A stretch of DNA of 64,000 nucleotides from Roseitalea porphyridii (GTDB lineage Bacteria; Pseudomonadota; Alphaproteobacteria; Rhizobiales; Rhizobiaceae), in contig NZ_CP036532.1 of assembly GCF_004331955.1 (NCBI RefSeq), positions 2,232,001 through 2,296,000 on the forward strand, given 5' to 3'. A program made the translations under genes and the position numbers. Every line of letters starts with the position of its first letter. The first letter of the stretch is position 1. Of this stretch, positions 50,891 to 59,835 are shown one piece after another. The notes under the pieces are model-generated. The model made no database searches. It saw only the letters and a program-made list of their open reading frames with translations, and was not told the DNA's origin.

Positions 50891-51361
50891 CTACGGCTTG
50901 CCGGTGAACTCGATCGCGCCGTCCGGCAGCAGGTAGAGCACATAGGCCTCGCCCCCGCTGACCGTCGGATGATGCTCGCTCCCCGGCCCGTAGACGTACC
51001 AGCCCGGGGGAAACTCATCGAAGCGCGGGCTTCCCTCGATCGGAAACACCGCGCCGATCTCGCCATTGGTGTGCACATGGTGCGGCCCGCGCACGTCCTT
51101 CATGCGCACGACGTCGACGCTGAACCGGCCCGCCTCGCCACCCGGCTTGACCGCGCGGCCGAACTTGATGCCGCCGGCCTCACGCGCCATCAGCCAGCCT
51201 TCCGCCTCGCCCTTGGCGCACAGATCGGCAAGACGCTTGAAGTCATCGCCATCGGCCGGGAAAACCGCGTTCAGATGGGCGGCCAGCGCATCGTCCAGGG
51301 GACGGTCGCCAATCGCGCCCGCGACCTTGCCCACAAGCTGGTTGAAGCTTTGTGCCGACAT
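50891..51361 (-). CDS. DUF4863 family protein (hydroxylaminobenzoate-lyase-like)
   Basis: A 156-residue protein of the DUF4863 group, which includes 4-hydroxylaminobenzoate lyase PnbB. A cupin-like histidine cluster is visible in RGPHHVHTNGEI and GSEHHPTVSGG. It is the first gene of the operon with benzoate-CoA ligase, directly behind two BoxR-type repeats. A role on a benzoate derivative is plausible, but no reaction in the box route requires it. I chose the ATG at 51361 over a frame extending to 51427. Confidence 0.75.
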   Translation of the reverse strand: MSAQSFNQLVGKVAGAIGDRPLDDALAAHLNAVFPADGDDFKRLADLCAKGEAEGWLMAREAGGIKFGRAVKPGGEAGRFSVDVVRMKDVRGPHHVHTNGEIGAVFPIEGSPRFDEFPPGWYVYGPGSEHHPTVSGGEAYVLYLLPDGAIEFTGKP

Positions 51362-51403
51362 CAGCGCCTCCCCGAACGCACCGGCCTCGCTGCGCCGAAG
51401 ATT

Positions 51404-51449
51404 TGCACAATAATGCACAACACGCAAGCCAATTTTGCACTTTGATGCA
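51404..51449 (-). promoter_or_regulatory. Two candidate BoxR operators upstream of the DUF4863-bclA operon
   Basis: TGCACAATAATGCA (51404-51417) and TGCACTTTGATGCA (51436-51449) are perfect TGCA-N6-TGCA repeats 32 bases apart, about three helical turns. They lie 43-88 bases upstream of the DUF4863 start, in an AT-rich patch. With the boxC and boxR copies they define a shared operator. Confidence 0.76.
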
Positions 51450-51493
51450 TCAATGCGGGCATGCGCCAGCGCGCGGCAGAAGCCGCGCCGTCG

Positions 51494-52807
51494 TCAGCTG
51501 ATCAGGAACAGCGTGATGGCCGGGAACGCCGCCAGAATGATCACCCGGACGATGTCGGACGCCACGAACCACATCACGGCCCGGTAGGTCGCGGTTATCG
51601 GCGTGCCCCGGTCCATCGAATTGATGATGAACAGGTTCATGCCGACAGGCGGCGTGATCAGCCCGACCTCGACGACGATCAGCACCATGATGCCGAACCA
51701 GATCGCCACCTGCTCCGGCGTCAGCCCGAAATCGAGGCCCGAGATCACCGGAAAGAAGATCGGGATGGTCAGCAGGATCATCGACAGGCTGTCCATGACG
51801 CAGCCGAACACCAGGTACAACGCCAGGATGATGGCGAGCACCAGCCAGGGCGAGAATCCCTGCTCGACGACGAACGCGGAAAGCTCCTGCGGCACCTGGG
51901 TCAGCGCGAGAAAACCGTTATAGAAGCCCGCGCCCAGAACGATGAAGAAGATCATCGCCGTCGACCGCCCGGTCGAAAGAAAGCTCGCCATCAGCGTCTT
52001 GCGCGTCAGCCCGCCGTTCCACCAGGCGATCAGCCCGGTGCCGAACGCGCCCACGGCCGCGCCCTCGGTCGGCGTGAAGATGCCTGCATAGATGCCGCCG
52101 ACAACGGCGAGGAAGACCAGCAGCACCGGCCAGACGTTGAAGAGCGCCCGGAACCGCTCGCCATAGGAGACGCGTTCGCGCACCCCTCCGGCCTCGGGAT
52201 TGAGCCGCACATAGATGGAGATCACCAGCACGTAGCCGAGCGCCGCCATGATGCCCGGAATGACCGCGGCCAGGAAAAGTTTGGCGATGTTCTGCTCGGT
52301 CAGGATCGCGTAGATGACAAGCACGATCGAGGGCGGGATCAGGATGCCGAGTGTGCCGCCGGCGGCGAGCGTCGCGGTCGAGAACCCGCCCGCATAGCCG
52401 TACTTGCGCAGTTCGGGCAGCGCGACCCGGCCCATCGTGGCGGCGGTGGCGAGCGAGGAACCGCAGATCGCGCCGAAACCGGCGCAGGCGCCGACCGCAG
52501 CCATGGCGATGCCGCCGCGCCTGTGGCCGATCCACGCCTCGGCCGCCTTGAAAAGGGCCTGCGACATGCCGCCGAGCGTCGCGAAATAGCCCATCAGCAG
52601 GAACATCGGCACGATCGAAAGCGAGTAGCTGGAGAACGTCGTGAACGTCTCGGTCTTCAGCCGCGCCATCGCCATGAAGGTGCTGCCGTTGATCAGCCAC
52701 AGCCCGACGAATCCGGTCGTGAACATGGCCAGCCCGATCGGCACGCGCATGAAGATCAACGCCAGCAGCGCCGGAAAGGACAGGATCCCGATCTCGAAAT
52801 TGCTCAA
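51494..52807 (-). CDS. TRAP transporter large permease (DctM-type)
   Basis: The 437-residue membrane subunit of a TRAP importer, with about 12 hydrophobic helices and the DctM segments FGAICGSSLATAATMGRVALPE and LIPPSIVLVIYAI. It begins with a TTG at 52807 that overlaps the dctQ stop. It moves the solute delivered by the binding protein using a sodium or proton gradient. Being upstream of and codirectional with the benzoate operon suggests an aromatic carboxylate substrate. Confidence 0.9.
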   Translation of the reverse strand: MSNFEIGILSFPALLALIFMRVPIGLAMFTTGFVGLWLINGSTFMAMARLKTETFTTFSSYSLSIVPMFLLMGYFATLGGMSQALFKAAEAWIGHRRGGIAMAAVGACAGFGAICGSSLATAATMGRVALPELRKYGYAGGFSTATLAAGGTLGILIPPSIVLVIYAILTEQNIAKLFLAAVIPGIMAALGYVLVISIYVRLNPEAGGVRERVSYGERFRALFNVWPVLLVFLAVVGGIYAGIFTPTEGAAVGAFGTGLIAWWNGGLTRKTLMASFLSTGRSTAMIFFIVLGAGFYNGFLALTQVPQELSAFVVEQGFSPWLVLAIILALYLVFGCVMDSLSMILLTIPIFFPVISGLDFGLTPEQVAIWFGIMVLIVVEVGLITPPVGMNLFIINSMDRGTPITATYRAVMWFVASDIVRVIILAAFPAITLFLIS

Positions 52808-53388
52808 TGCTCCGCCCCCATGTCATCGGCAATGAGCTCGCGGCCGGTGAAGGCTTCGGCGGTCCGGATCAGCGCCATGTAAACGGCCACCGCCGCCGCG
52901 ATCGTGGCGCCGACGAGGCTGAGGGCGTAGGCCCACCAGATCGGGAACTGCAGAAGGAACGTCGTCTGGCCCGACCGGATGCGGCCGTCCATGCCCTCCT
53001 TGAGCTGGATCGCGATCACCACGAGGACCAGCGCGAACAGGATCTCGATGATCATGCGCAGCACCTGCTGGGCGCGCATCGGCATCCAGTCGGTGAAGAT
53101 CGACACCACCGCGTGGCCCGAGGTGATCTGGCAGTAGGGAAGAAACGAGAAGATCGCGAAGGCGATGCCCGCCTCGACGAGTTCGAAGTCGCCGTTGACC
53201 GGACCGACGCCCAGATCGAGCAGCCAGTCGGCAAGGCCGGGGAGCGTCGACTGCATCATGTCCGCATGCAGGAAGCCGTTCAGCGCGCGGCCGGCGATCG
53301 AAACGCAGACCATCACGATCAGGGCCGACAGGACGATGCCGCCCACCACCGCCATCAGGCGGGAAAGGCCGAAGAAAAAGCGATACAT
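52804..53388 (-). CDS. TRAP transporter small permease (DctQ-type)
   Basis: A 194-residue membrane protein with four helices, the partner of the large permease. The central segment with GHAVVSIFTDWMP and LKEGMDGRIRSGQTT fits DctQ proteins. It overlaps the large permease gene by four bases and begins 77 bases after the binding-protein gene ends. Confidence 0.88.
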   Translation of the reverse strand: MYRFFFGLSRLMAVVGGIVLSALIVMVCVSIAGRALNGFLHADMMQSTLPGLADWLLDLGVGPVNGDFELVEAGIAFAIFSFLPYCQITSGHAVVSIFTDWMPMRAQQVLRMIIEILFALVLVVIAIQLKEGMDGRIRSGQTTFLLQFPIWWAYALSLVGATIAAAVAVYMALIRTAEAFTGRELIADDMGAEH

Positions 53389-53465
53389 GACCGACTGCCC
53401 CCGTGACGGCGAACGTGTGTGCCGCGGCGGTCGTCAGACCGCCGCGGCACGTTGTGCAGACTGTG

Positions 53466-54515
53466 TCAGTTGCTGCCTTCGTAGGCGTCCATCAGCGAGC
53501 GCGCCTGATCGATCAGGGCCTGACCGTCGATGCCCTTCTCGTTCATTTCGGAGACCCAGGCCTCGTAGATCGGCTCGGACCGTTCGCGCCAGACGCTGAC
53601 CTGGTCTTCACCCACCGTGATGATGTTGTTGCCCAGGTCGACCGCCACCTGACGCGCCGGACCGTCGGCGTCGGCCTGCGTGCCGCCGGCGAAGACCGAG
53701 AAGTCGTGACCCGAATTCTCGTCGATCACCGCCTTCAGATCGTCGGGCAGGCTCTCGTAGCGGTCCTTGTTCATGGCCAGCACGAAGGTCACGTTGTAAA
53801 GGCCGGTGCCTTCGAACTCGGTGTGGTTCTCGACCAGTTCGGGCACGCGCAACGCCGTGGTGACTTCCCACGGAATGGTCGTGCCGTCGATCACGCCCTT
53901 CGACAGCGCTTCGGAAACCGCCGGCACCGGCATGCCGACCGGGGTCGCGCCGAGTTCTTCGAGCAGCGCGTTGACCTGACGGGTCGCGCCGCGGATGCGC
54001 ATGCCCTGCAGATCGTCGGGCGTGCGGATCTCCTTGTTGGCGTGGAACATGCCCGGACCATGCACCCACGTGCCCAGAATGTGCACGTCGGAGAACTCGG
54101 TGTCCTTCATGTGCTCTTCGAACATCTGCCAGTAGGCGCTCGAGGCGGCACGCGCATCGGACACCATGAACGGAAGTTCGAACACCTCGGTCGAGGGGAA
54201 GCGGCCCGGCGTGTAGCCGACCACGGTCCACACCACGTCGGCGATGCCATCGATCGCCTGGTCGATCAGTTCTGGCGGCGTGCCGCCAAGCTGCATCGAC
54301 GGATAGCGCTCGACCTTGATGCGGCCGTCCGATGCCTCTTCGACATTGTCGGCCCAGACATCGAGCACCAGCTTGGGCACGTTGGCCTGTGCCGGCAGGA
54401 ACTGGTGCAGGCGGAGCGTGACCTCCTGCGCCATGGCCGCCGGCGCCGAAACGGCCAGCGTCGCTGCCGCCATCACGCCGGCCGCAAGTCCCAGTACAGT
54501 TCTGCGAGTTGTCAT
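53466..54515 (-). CDS. TRAP transporter substrate-binding protein (DctP-type)
   Basis: A 349-residue periplasmic binding protein. The signal peptide (about 29 residues, ending AMA-QE) has TRRTVLGLA, a Tat-like twin arginine. The DctP fold shows in LRLHQFLPAQAN, DLQGMRIRGATRQV with the substrate-anchoring arginine, and GVIDGTTIPWEV. First gene of dctPQM. The ligand is unknown; an aromatic acid is suggested by location only. Confidence 0.9.
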   Translation of the reverse strand: MTTRRTVLGLAAGVMAAATLAVSAPAAMAQEVTLRLHQFLPAQANVPKLVLDVWADNVEEASDGRIKVERYPSMQLGGTPPELIDQAIDGIADVVWTVVGYTPGRFPSTEVFELPFMVSDARAASSAYWQMFEEHMKDTEFSDVHILGTWVHGPGMFHANKEIRTPDDLQGMRIRGATRQVNALLEELGATPVGMPVPAVSEALSKGVIDGTTIPWEVTTALRVPELVENHTEFEGTGLYNVTFVLAMNKDRYESLPDDLKAVIDENSGHDFSVFAGGTQADADGPARQVAVDLGNNIITVGEDQVSVWRERSEPIYEAWVSEMNEKGIDGQALIDQARSLMDAYEGSN

Positions 54516-55104
54516 GTGGTTCCTCCCTTTCAGACACTCGAGGCGAACGGTCGCCTAAGGCAATATAGTGCCATTTATGATATATATTGCATCACAGCGC
54601 CAGCCCCATTTTTTGCACCCGTGGCCGTCCCGGCTCGCCGCCGGATGACCCCGGCCGCGCTCTCACCCTCCGCGCGGCCGTGCCGGAAACCGGTGCGAAA
54701 GCACGGCTCTGGCGCGCCTGCCATCGTTCCCGCTGGCGCGTCCGGAGCGATGGCGCAGCCGACGAAAGCATGATCGCGCGCCGATTGCAATTCATTCACC
54801 GACCGGTCGATAAACAAAATATCGCTTTCCGGCGCGGACCGTGCTAGCCCGCTTCCGACCATGGCGGGCGCCAGTCCGGCCGAGGCGCGAGATTTGACGA
54901 TGCGATCCATACCGCTCACCGATCCGGACATGCGTGCGATGCGCCATGGGGCTGTCATCGACCGTCCATTTGTAACCATCAACGCCGGACTTTGACGCGA
55001 CCGGCCTGACGATACGGCATATGGGGCATGAAACGCGGGGCCGAGGCAAGTCACATCGGCCGTTTCCCGCCCCGCCACGACCGCAAGGGGAGAGACCACA
55101 GACG
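54516..55104. other. 589-base intergenic region between dctP and the thiolase gene
   Basis: Divergent control region. The left end carries the AT-rich dctP promoter, including GGCAATATAGTGCC (54560-54573), a loose relative of the BoxR repeat. At 54785-54814 is the thiolase promoter with a PaaR-type palindrome. From there to the thiolase ATG lies an unusually long leader of about 285 bases. A 44-codon frame from 54861 to 54995 is open, but its codon use is unlike that of the neighbouring genes. I see no convincing gene. Confidence 0.5.
54785..54814 (+). promoter_or_regulatory. Thiolase-gene promoter with PaaR operator
   Basis: TTGCAA (54785-54790) and GATAAA (54809-54814) are spaced by 18 bases. 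ACCGACCGGTCGAT (54798-54811), a 14-base palindrome with one mismatched pair, fills the spacer and touches the -10. The same TTGCAA -35 and palindrome occur at the paaA promoter, which supports shared control by PaaR. Confidence 0.68.
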
Positions 55105-56316
<1,212 letters not shown>

Positions 56317-56347
56317 CCTGCTTGGCGTGACGTCGGCCGGCCCTCGG

Positions 56348-56596
56348 TCAGGCCGGCTGCTTCACCAGTTCGGTGATCTCGGCGAACGTGTCGATCCGCG
56401 AGATGTCGAAGTCGGGATCGCTCAGGTCGAGCCCGAACACGCTTTCGAGTTCCATCAGCAGATTGACCGCGGACATCGAATCGAGCGCGCCGCTGTCGAA
56501 CAGCGAATCGTCGTCGCCGAATTCGGCCGGCATGCCGCGCTTGACCAGCATCGCACCGATCGTCTGGCGCAGCGCGCCCAGTTTCGCATCATCCAT
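56348..56596 (-). CDS. DltC-like carrier protein
   Basis: An 82-residue acyl or aminoacyl carrier protein. The phosphopantetheine serine is S40 in LFDSGALDSMSAVNLLMEL, very like the D-alanine carrier DltC. It is coupled (ATGA) to the MBOAT gene and ends the three-gene operon. The genes suggest an activated small acid or amino acid is loaded by the adenylating enzyme and handed to the membrane acyltransferase. Confidence 0.85.
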   Translation of the reverse strand: MDDAKLGALRQTIGAMLVKRGMPAEFGDDDSLFDSGALDSMSAVNLLMELESVFGLDLSDPDFDISRIDTFAEITELVKQPA

Positions 56597-58098
56597 CACA
56601 TCACTCCGAATAGACCGACCAGAAAGCGAAGACGCTCCTCGATGGGGACGATCGCCGAGGAATCGTCGACCACCTGCAGCAAGGCGAAGAAGGTGATCAC
56701 CTGCGCGCGTGGCACAACGTCGTAGCGGAACCAGCCCTGATCGGGGCTGGGCGGACGCTGGAACTGCTGCGACCAGATGATCCCGACCGTCAGGATGCCC
56801 GCATACACGCAGTAGGAATAAAAGCCCTGCCAGATACGGAGCGGGTCCTCGACCGCAAGCAGCGGCAGCGCATGGAAGAAGTCGAAGAACACATTGCCGA
56901 TGAAGGCGGCGCAGAAGGTGGCGAACGCCATGCGCAGGCGCGGGTTCGACCTGAAGTAGCGCCGGAACGCCGGATAGAAGAACAGGTCGACCAGCATCTC
57001 CTTGAAATAGAACAGATACCGGCCCCAGAACTCGGCGATCGTTCGCGACGAGAGCGGCCGGACCATACCGCGCGGAATGGCAAATCCCGCAACGCGGATC
57101 GCCGCGACGATGGCATGCATCGCCGCGCCCATCAGGATCACCGTCGCCAGAAAGTCGAGCGCCACCGCACCCCAGCGCACGCCGAGATGAGCGCCTTCGC
57201 CCGCCGCGGTGGCCGCGATCAGGTCGTCCAGGCGCGGAAAGCCCAGTTGCCCGAAGATCAGGCGGTTGAAGCCCCATTCCCAGATCGCAAACAGGATCGA
57301 GGCCCAGACGATCAGCTTGAGCCCTTTCAGCCGTGCAACGGCCAGATCCACGTCAGACTTGGCGCTGAACTTGTTGAAATAGGCCGGTCCCTTGATCGGC
57401 GTCGAAAAGCCCGCCCAGAACGGACGCATGAAGCCGATCTTCAGATGGCCCGGTATCGGCGTCTTGCCGCGCATGTCGAGCAGCACGTAGCCCAGAAAGA
57501 AGAAGCTCTGCGTCAGGAAGGCGAGCGCCAGCCAGAACGGCAGGAAGGCCGCGTGGTCCTGCGGCACCGCCAGGGTCGCAACGGTCAGGACCGCGCCGAG
57601 CGCCGTCATGAACAGGAGCGGCCGGTCGCTGGCGAAACCGAACGCGCGCCGGCTCTGGTTCCACATCATCGCCGCGGCGAAACCGAGGAAGGCGATGCCG
57701 AGCGGCACCAGCATCACGTCGCCGGGAAGCCCCACGCCGGTCGCCATGGCGGCGAACCCGGTCTGATCGAAATAGTCGTAGATCGGGCCAAGCTTGAACG
57801 GCCGCAGCAGGAAGTACGCCGCCCCGGTCAACGCAACCACCTGCAGCCGGTGTCTCGGCAGCGCCCAGCACAGGACCAGCGACACCGCGATCAGCGCCAC
57901 ATGGCTCGTCCGCAGCACCGGCACCAGCGCCAGACAGCCGATCAGCACCAGATGGATCGCCGCCTGTCCGGGCAGCGTCTGCGCCCAGGCGATGGCGCTT
58001 TCGTTCTTGTCGATGCCGAGCCACCACCGGCGCCAGGCGAGCGGATTGGGAAGCGAGGAACCTGCGCCGCCGCGGCCCGGTGTGACGACAGTGCTCAT
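56596..58098 (-). CDS. MBOAT family membrane O-acyltransferase (DltB-like)
   Basis: A 500-residue membrane-bound O-acyltransferase with about ten helices. The MBOAT core shows in RTIAEFWGRYLFYFKEMLVD, and the catalytic histidine is H409 in FFDFFHALPLL. It lies between the adenylating enzyme and carrier protein genes with one- and three-base overlaps. By analogy to DltB it would transfer the carrier-bound group across the membrane to an envelope polymer. The acceptor in this Gram-negative is unknown, and no DltD homologue is present. Confidence 0.85.
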   Translation of the reverse strand: MSTVVTPGRGGAGSSLPNPLAWRRWWLGIDKNESAIAWAQTLPGQAAIHLVLIGCLALVPVLRTSHVALIAVSLVLCWALPRHRLQVVALTGAAYFLLRPFKLGPIYDYFDQTGFAAMATGVGLPGDVMLVPLGIAFLGFAAAMMWNQSRRAFGFASDRPLLFMTALGAVLTVATLAVPQDHAAFLPFWLALAFLTQSFFFLGYVLLDMRGKTPIPGHLKIGFMRPFWAGFSTPIKGPAYFNKFSAKSDVDLAVARLKGLKLIVWASILFAIWEWGFNRLIFGQLGFPRLDDLIAATAAGEGAHLGVRWGAVALDFLATVILMGAAMHAIVAAIRVAGFAIPRGMVRPLSSRTIAEFWGRYLFYFKEMLVDLFFYPAFRRYFRSNPRLRMAFATFCAAFIGNVFFDFFHALPLLAVEDPLRIWQGFYSYCVYAGILTVGIIWSQQFQRPPSPDQGWFRYDVVPRAQVITFFALLQVVDDSSAIVPIEERLRFLVGLFGVM

Positions 58099-59654
58099 CA
58101 GGCGACCGCCCGCTCGTCCGCGCGTTCGTCGAGCATCGCGACAAGCGCCTTGCGGTCGACCTTGCCGTTGCCGCTCAGCGGCATCTCGGCAAGGTTCTCG
58201 ATGCGCTCGGGAACCATGTAGGCCGGCAGCACCGACCGCAGCTTCGCGCGCACATCTTCGGGATCGAGCCCGGGCACGGCGAAGAAGCCGGCCAGTCCCT
58301 TCACCGTGTCACCGTCCATCGGCCACGTTACCGTGCCGACCATGGCCGAGCCGGCGGCCTCGCGCAGGCGCGCATCGATCTCCTCGAGTTCGATCCGGTG
58401 GCCCTTGAACTTGATCTGGTTGTCGAGCCGGCCGAGATGGTGGAACACGCCGTCGGCGTCGCGATAGCCCCGGTCCCCGGTCAGGTAGGCGGAGGTTCCG
58501 TCAAACGAAACGAACCGCTCGGCGGTCAGTTCGGGCTTGCGGAAATAGCCGTCCGCGCACTGCGTTGCGACGAGCGCGATCTCGCCGGGCGTGCCGTCCG
58601 GAACGGGCCGGCGCTTGTCGTCGACGATCAGCGCCTCGACGCCATCGATGGGCGTTCCGATGGCCACGATGCCCCGCTCGGGCGTGATCGGGCCGTTGCC
58701 CTGCCAGCGCTGGCGCAGCACGGCCACGGTGATCTCGGTGGGTCCATAGAAATTCTCGATAACCGAATTGGGCGCCGCCATCGCCCAGTCGCGCACCGCC
58801 TGCTCGGACAGCGGCTCGCCGCAGAACCAGGTCAGGCGCAGCGACGGCAGGCTGCCCGCCGTGAGGTTGCCCGCCTGACGCATCAGAGTGATGATCGAGG
58901 GCACCGAGAGCCAGGTCGTGATCTCGTGGGAGCGGATGAAGCGCGCCGGCGCGACCAGATCGAGCGGCCGCATCATGTGCAGCGCCGCGCCGCCGCTCCA
59001 GGCGGTCATCATGTTGTGGATCGAAAGGTCGAAATTGGTCTCGCACGTCTCGGCGGCGCGATCGTCGGGTCCGAGCCTGTACCAAGGTTCGATCGCGTCG
59101 AGGTAAAGACCGATCGACCGCGAGTTCACCATCACGCCCTTGGGCATGCCCGTCGTGCCGGACGTGAAGATGATGTAGGCCAGATGCTCCGGCCCGACGG
59201 CTGCCGGCTCCGTCATCGGCACGGGCGCGGGCGCGCTTGCGAGCGGGGCGAACCGGCCCGCCGGCCCGTCCGGGACAAGAACGAGATCGGGTGCGGCGCG
59301 CCGCAGTTCGGGTGACAGGCGCTTGGCGCCGGTCCCGTCGACGATCAAAGCGTCCAGTTCAAGCTGTTCGAAAAGGGCGATGAGACGCGCCTCGGGCTGG
59401 TTGAGGCCGAGCGGAACATAGGTGCCCCCAGCCCAGGCCGTGCCCAGAAACGCCGCGCAGGCCTCGATGCTGCGCGAGCCGAGAACGCCGACGCGACGCC
59501 CTTCCCCGAGGGTGGGGCGGAGTTGGCCGGCGACGTGTCGCGCCCGTTCGGCGAGGTCCGCATAGCTCAGCGAGGTCTTGCCTTCGACGAGGGCGATGCG
59601 ATCGCCGTGCTGTTCGACGCTGCGAGCAAAACGACGGACAAAGTTCCAGCTCAT
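58098..59654 (-). CDS. DltA-like amino acid/acyl adenylating enzyme
   Basis: A 518-residue adenylate-forming enzyme. The phosphate loop is FTSGTTGMPKGVM, the A5-type segment is NFYGPTEITVAVL and the C-terminal lysine motif is GNGKVDRKALV. FDLSIHNMMTAWSGG resembles D-alanine-D-alanyl carrier protein ligases and stand-alone NRPS adenylation domains. The ATG at 59654 follows a GGGAG ribosome site; the frame is open to 59699. It is the first gene of the trio. Substrate specificity cannot be read reliably. Confidence 0.84.
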   Translation of the reverse strand: MSWNFVRRFARSVEQHGDRIALVEGKTSLSYADLAERARHVAGQLRPTLGEGRRVGVLGSRSIEACAAFLGTAWAGGTYVPLGLNQPEARLIALFEQLELDALIVDGTGAKRLSPELRRAAPDLVLVPDGPAGRFAPLASAPAPVPMTEPAAVGPEHLAYIIFTSGTTGMPKGVMVNSRSIGLYLDAIEPWYRLGPDDRAAETCETNFDLSIHNMMTAWSGGAALHMMRPLDLVAPARFIRSHEITTWLSVPSIITLMRQAGNLTAGSLPSLRLTWFCGEPLSEQAVRDWAMAAPNSVIENFYGPTEITVAVLRQRWQGNGPITPERGIVAIGTPIDGVEALIVDDKRRPVPDGTPGEIALVATQCADGYFRKPELTAERFVSFDGTSAYLTGDRGYRDADGVFHHLGRLDNQIKFKGHRIELEEIDARLREAAGSAMVGTVTWPMDGDTVKGLAGFFAVPGLDPEDVRAKLRSVLPAYMVPERIENLAEMPLSGNGKVDRKALVAMLDERADERAVA

Positions 59655-59714
59655 ACGCACACTCCCGGTCTTTGAAGGTCGGGCTAGCCGTACGAGCAAG
59701 TATGGACAAGTATT

Positions 59715-59736
59715 ACTGTTTGTTAGCTTTAACAGT
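59715..59736 (-). promoter_or_regulatory. 22-base dyad upstream of the Dlt-like operon
   Basis: ACTGTT-N10-AACAGT is a perfect 6+6 inverted repeat in an AT-rich patch, 60 bases before the adenylating-enzyme start and 100 bases before divergent dctB. It is a plausible operator for an unknown regulator. It does not fit a lux box, because the CTG-CAG spacing is 14 rather than 10. Confidence 0.45.
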
Positions 59737-59835
59737 TACAATTGTCGCGATCGGCCGGTGAGATCGCTGTGACCGCGTTCGTTTGCGGCCCGAAACGAAC
59801 TATGCAACCGCGCCCGGCCGCGCCATAATCGCGCC

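Noticed and set aside
54861-54995. 44-codon frame in the thiolase leader
   Set aside because: Third-position GC is clearly lower than in neighbouring genes, there is no good ribosome site, and no family is recognised. Kept only as a remark on the leader.
54575-55099. 174-codon minus-strand frame upstream of dctP
   Set aside because: It covers the promoter region of two divergent genes, has no recognisable domain and no clear ribosome site.
59715-59736. lux box at the Dlt-like promoter
   Set aside because: The arms are spaced wrongly (CTG-N14-CAG instead of N10), and no LuxR or LuxI gene is nearby.
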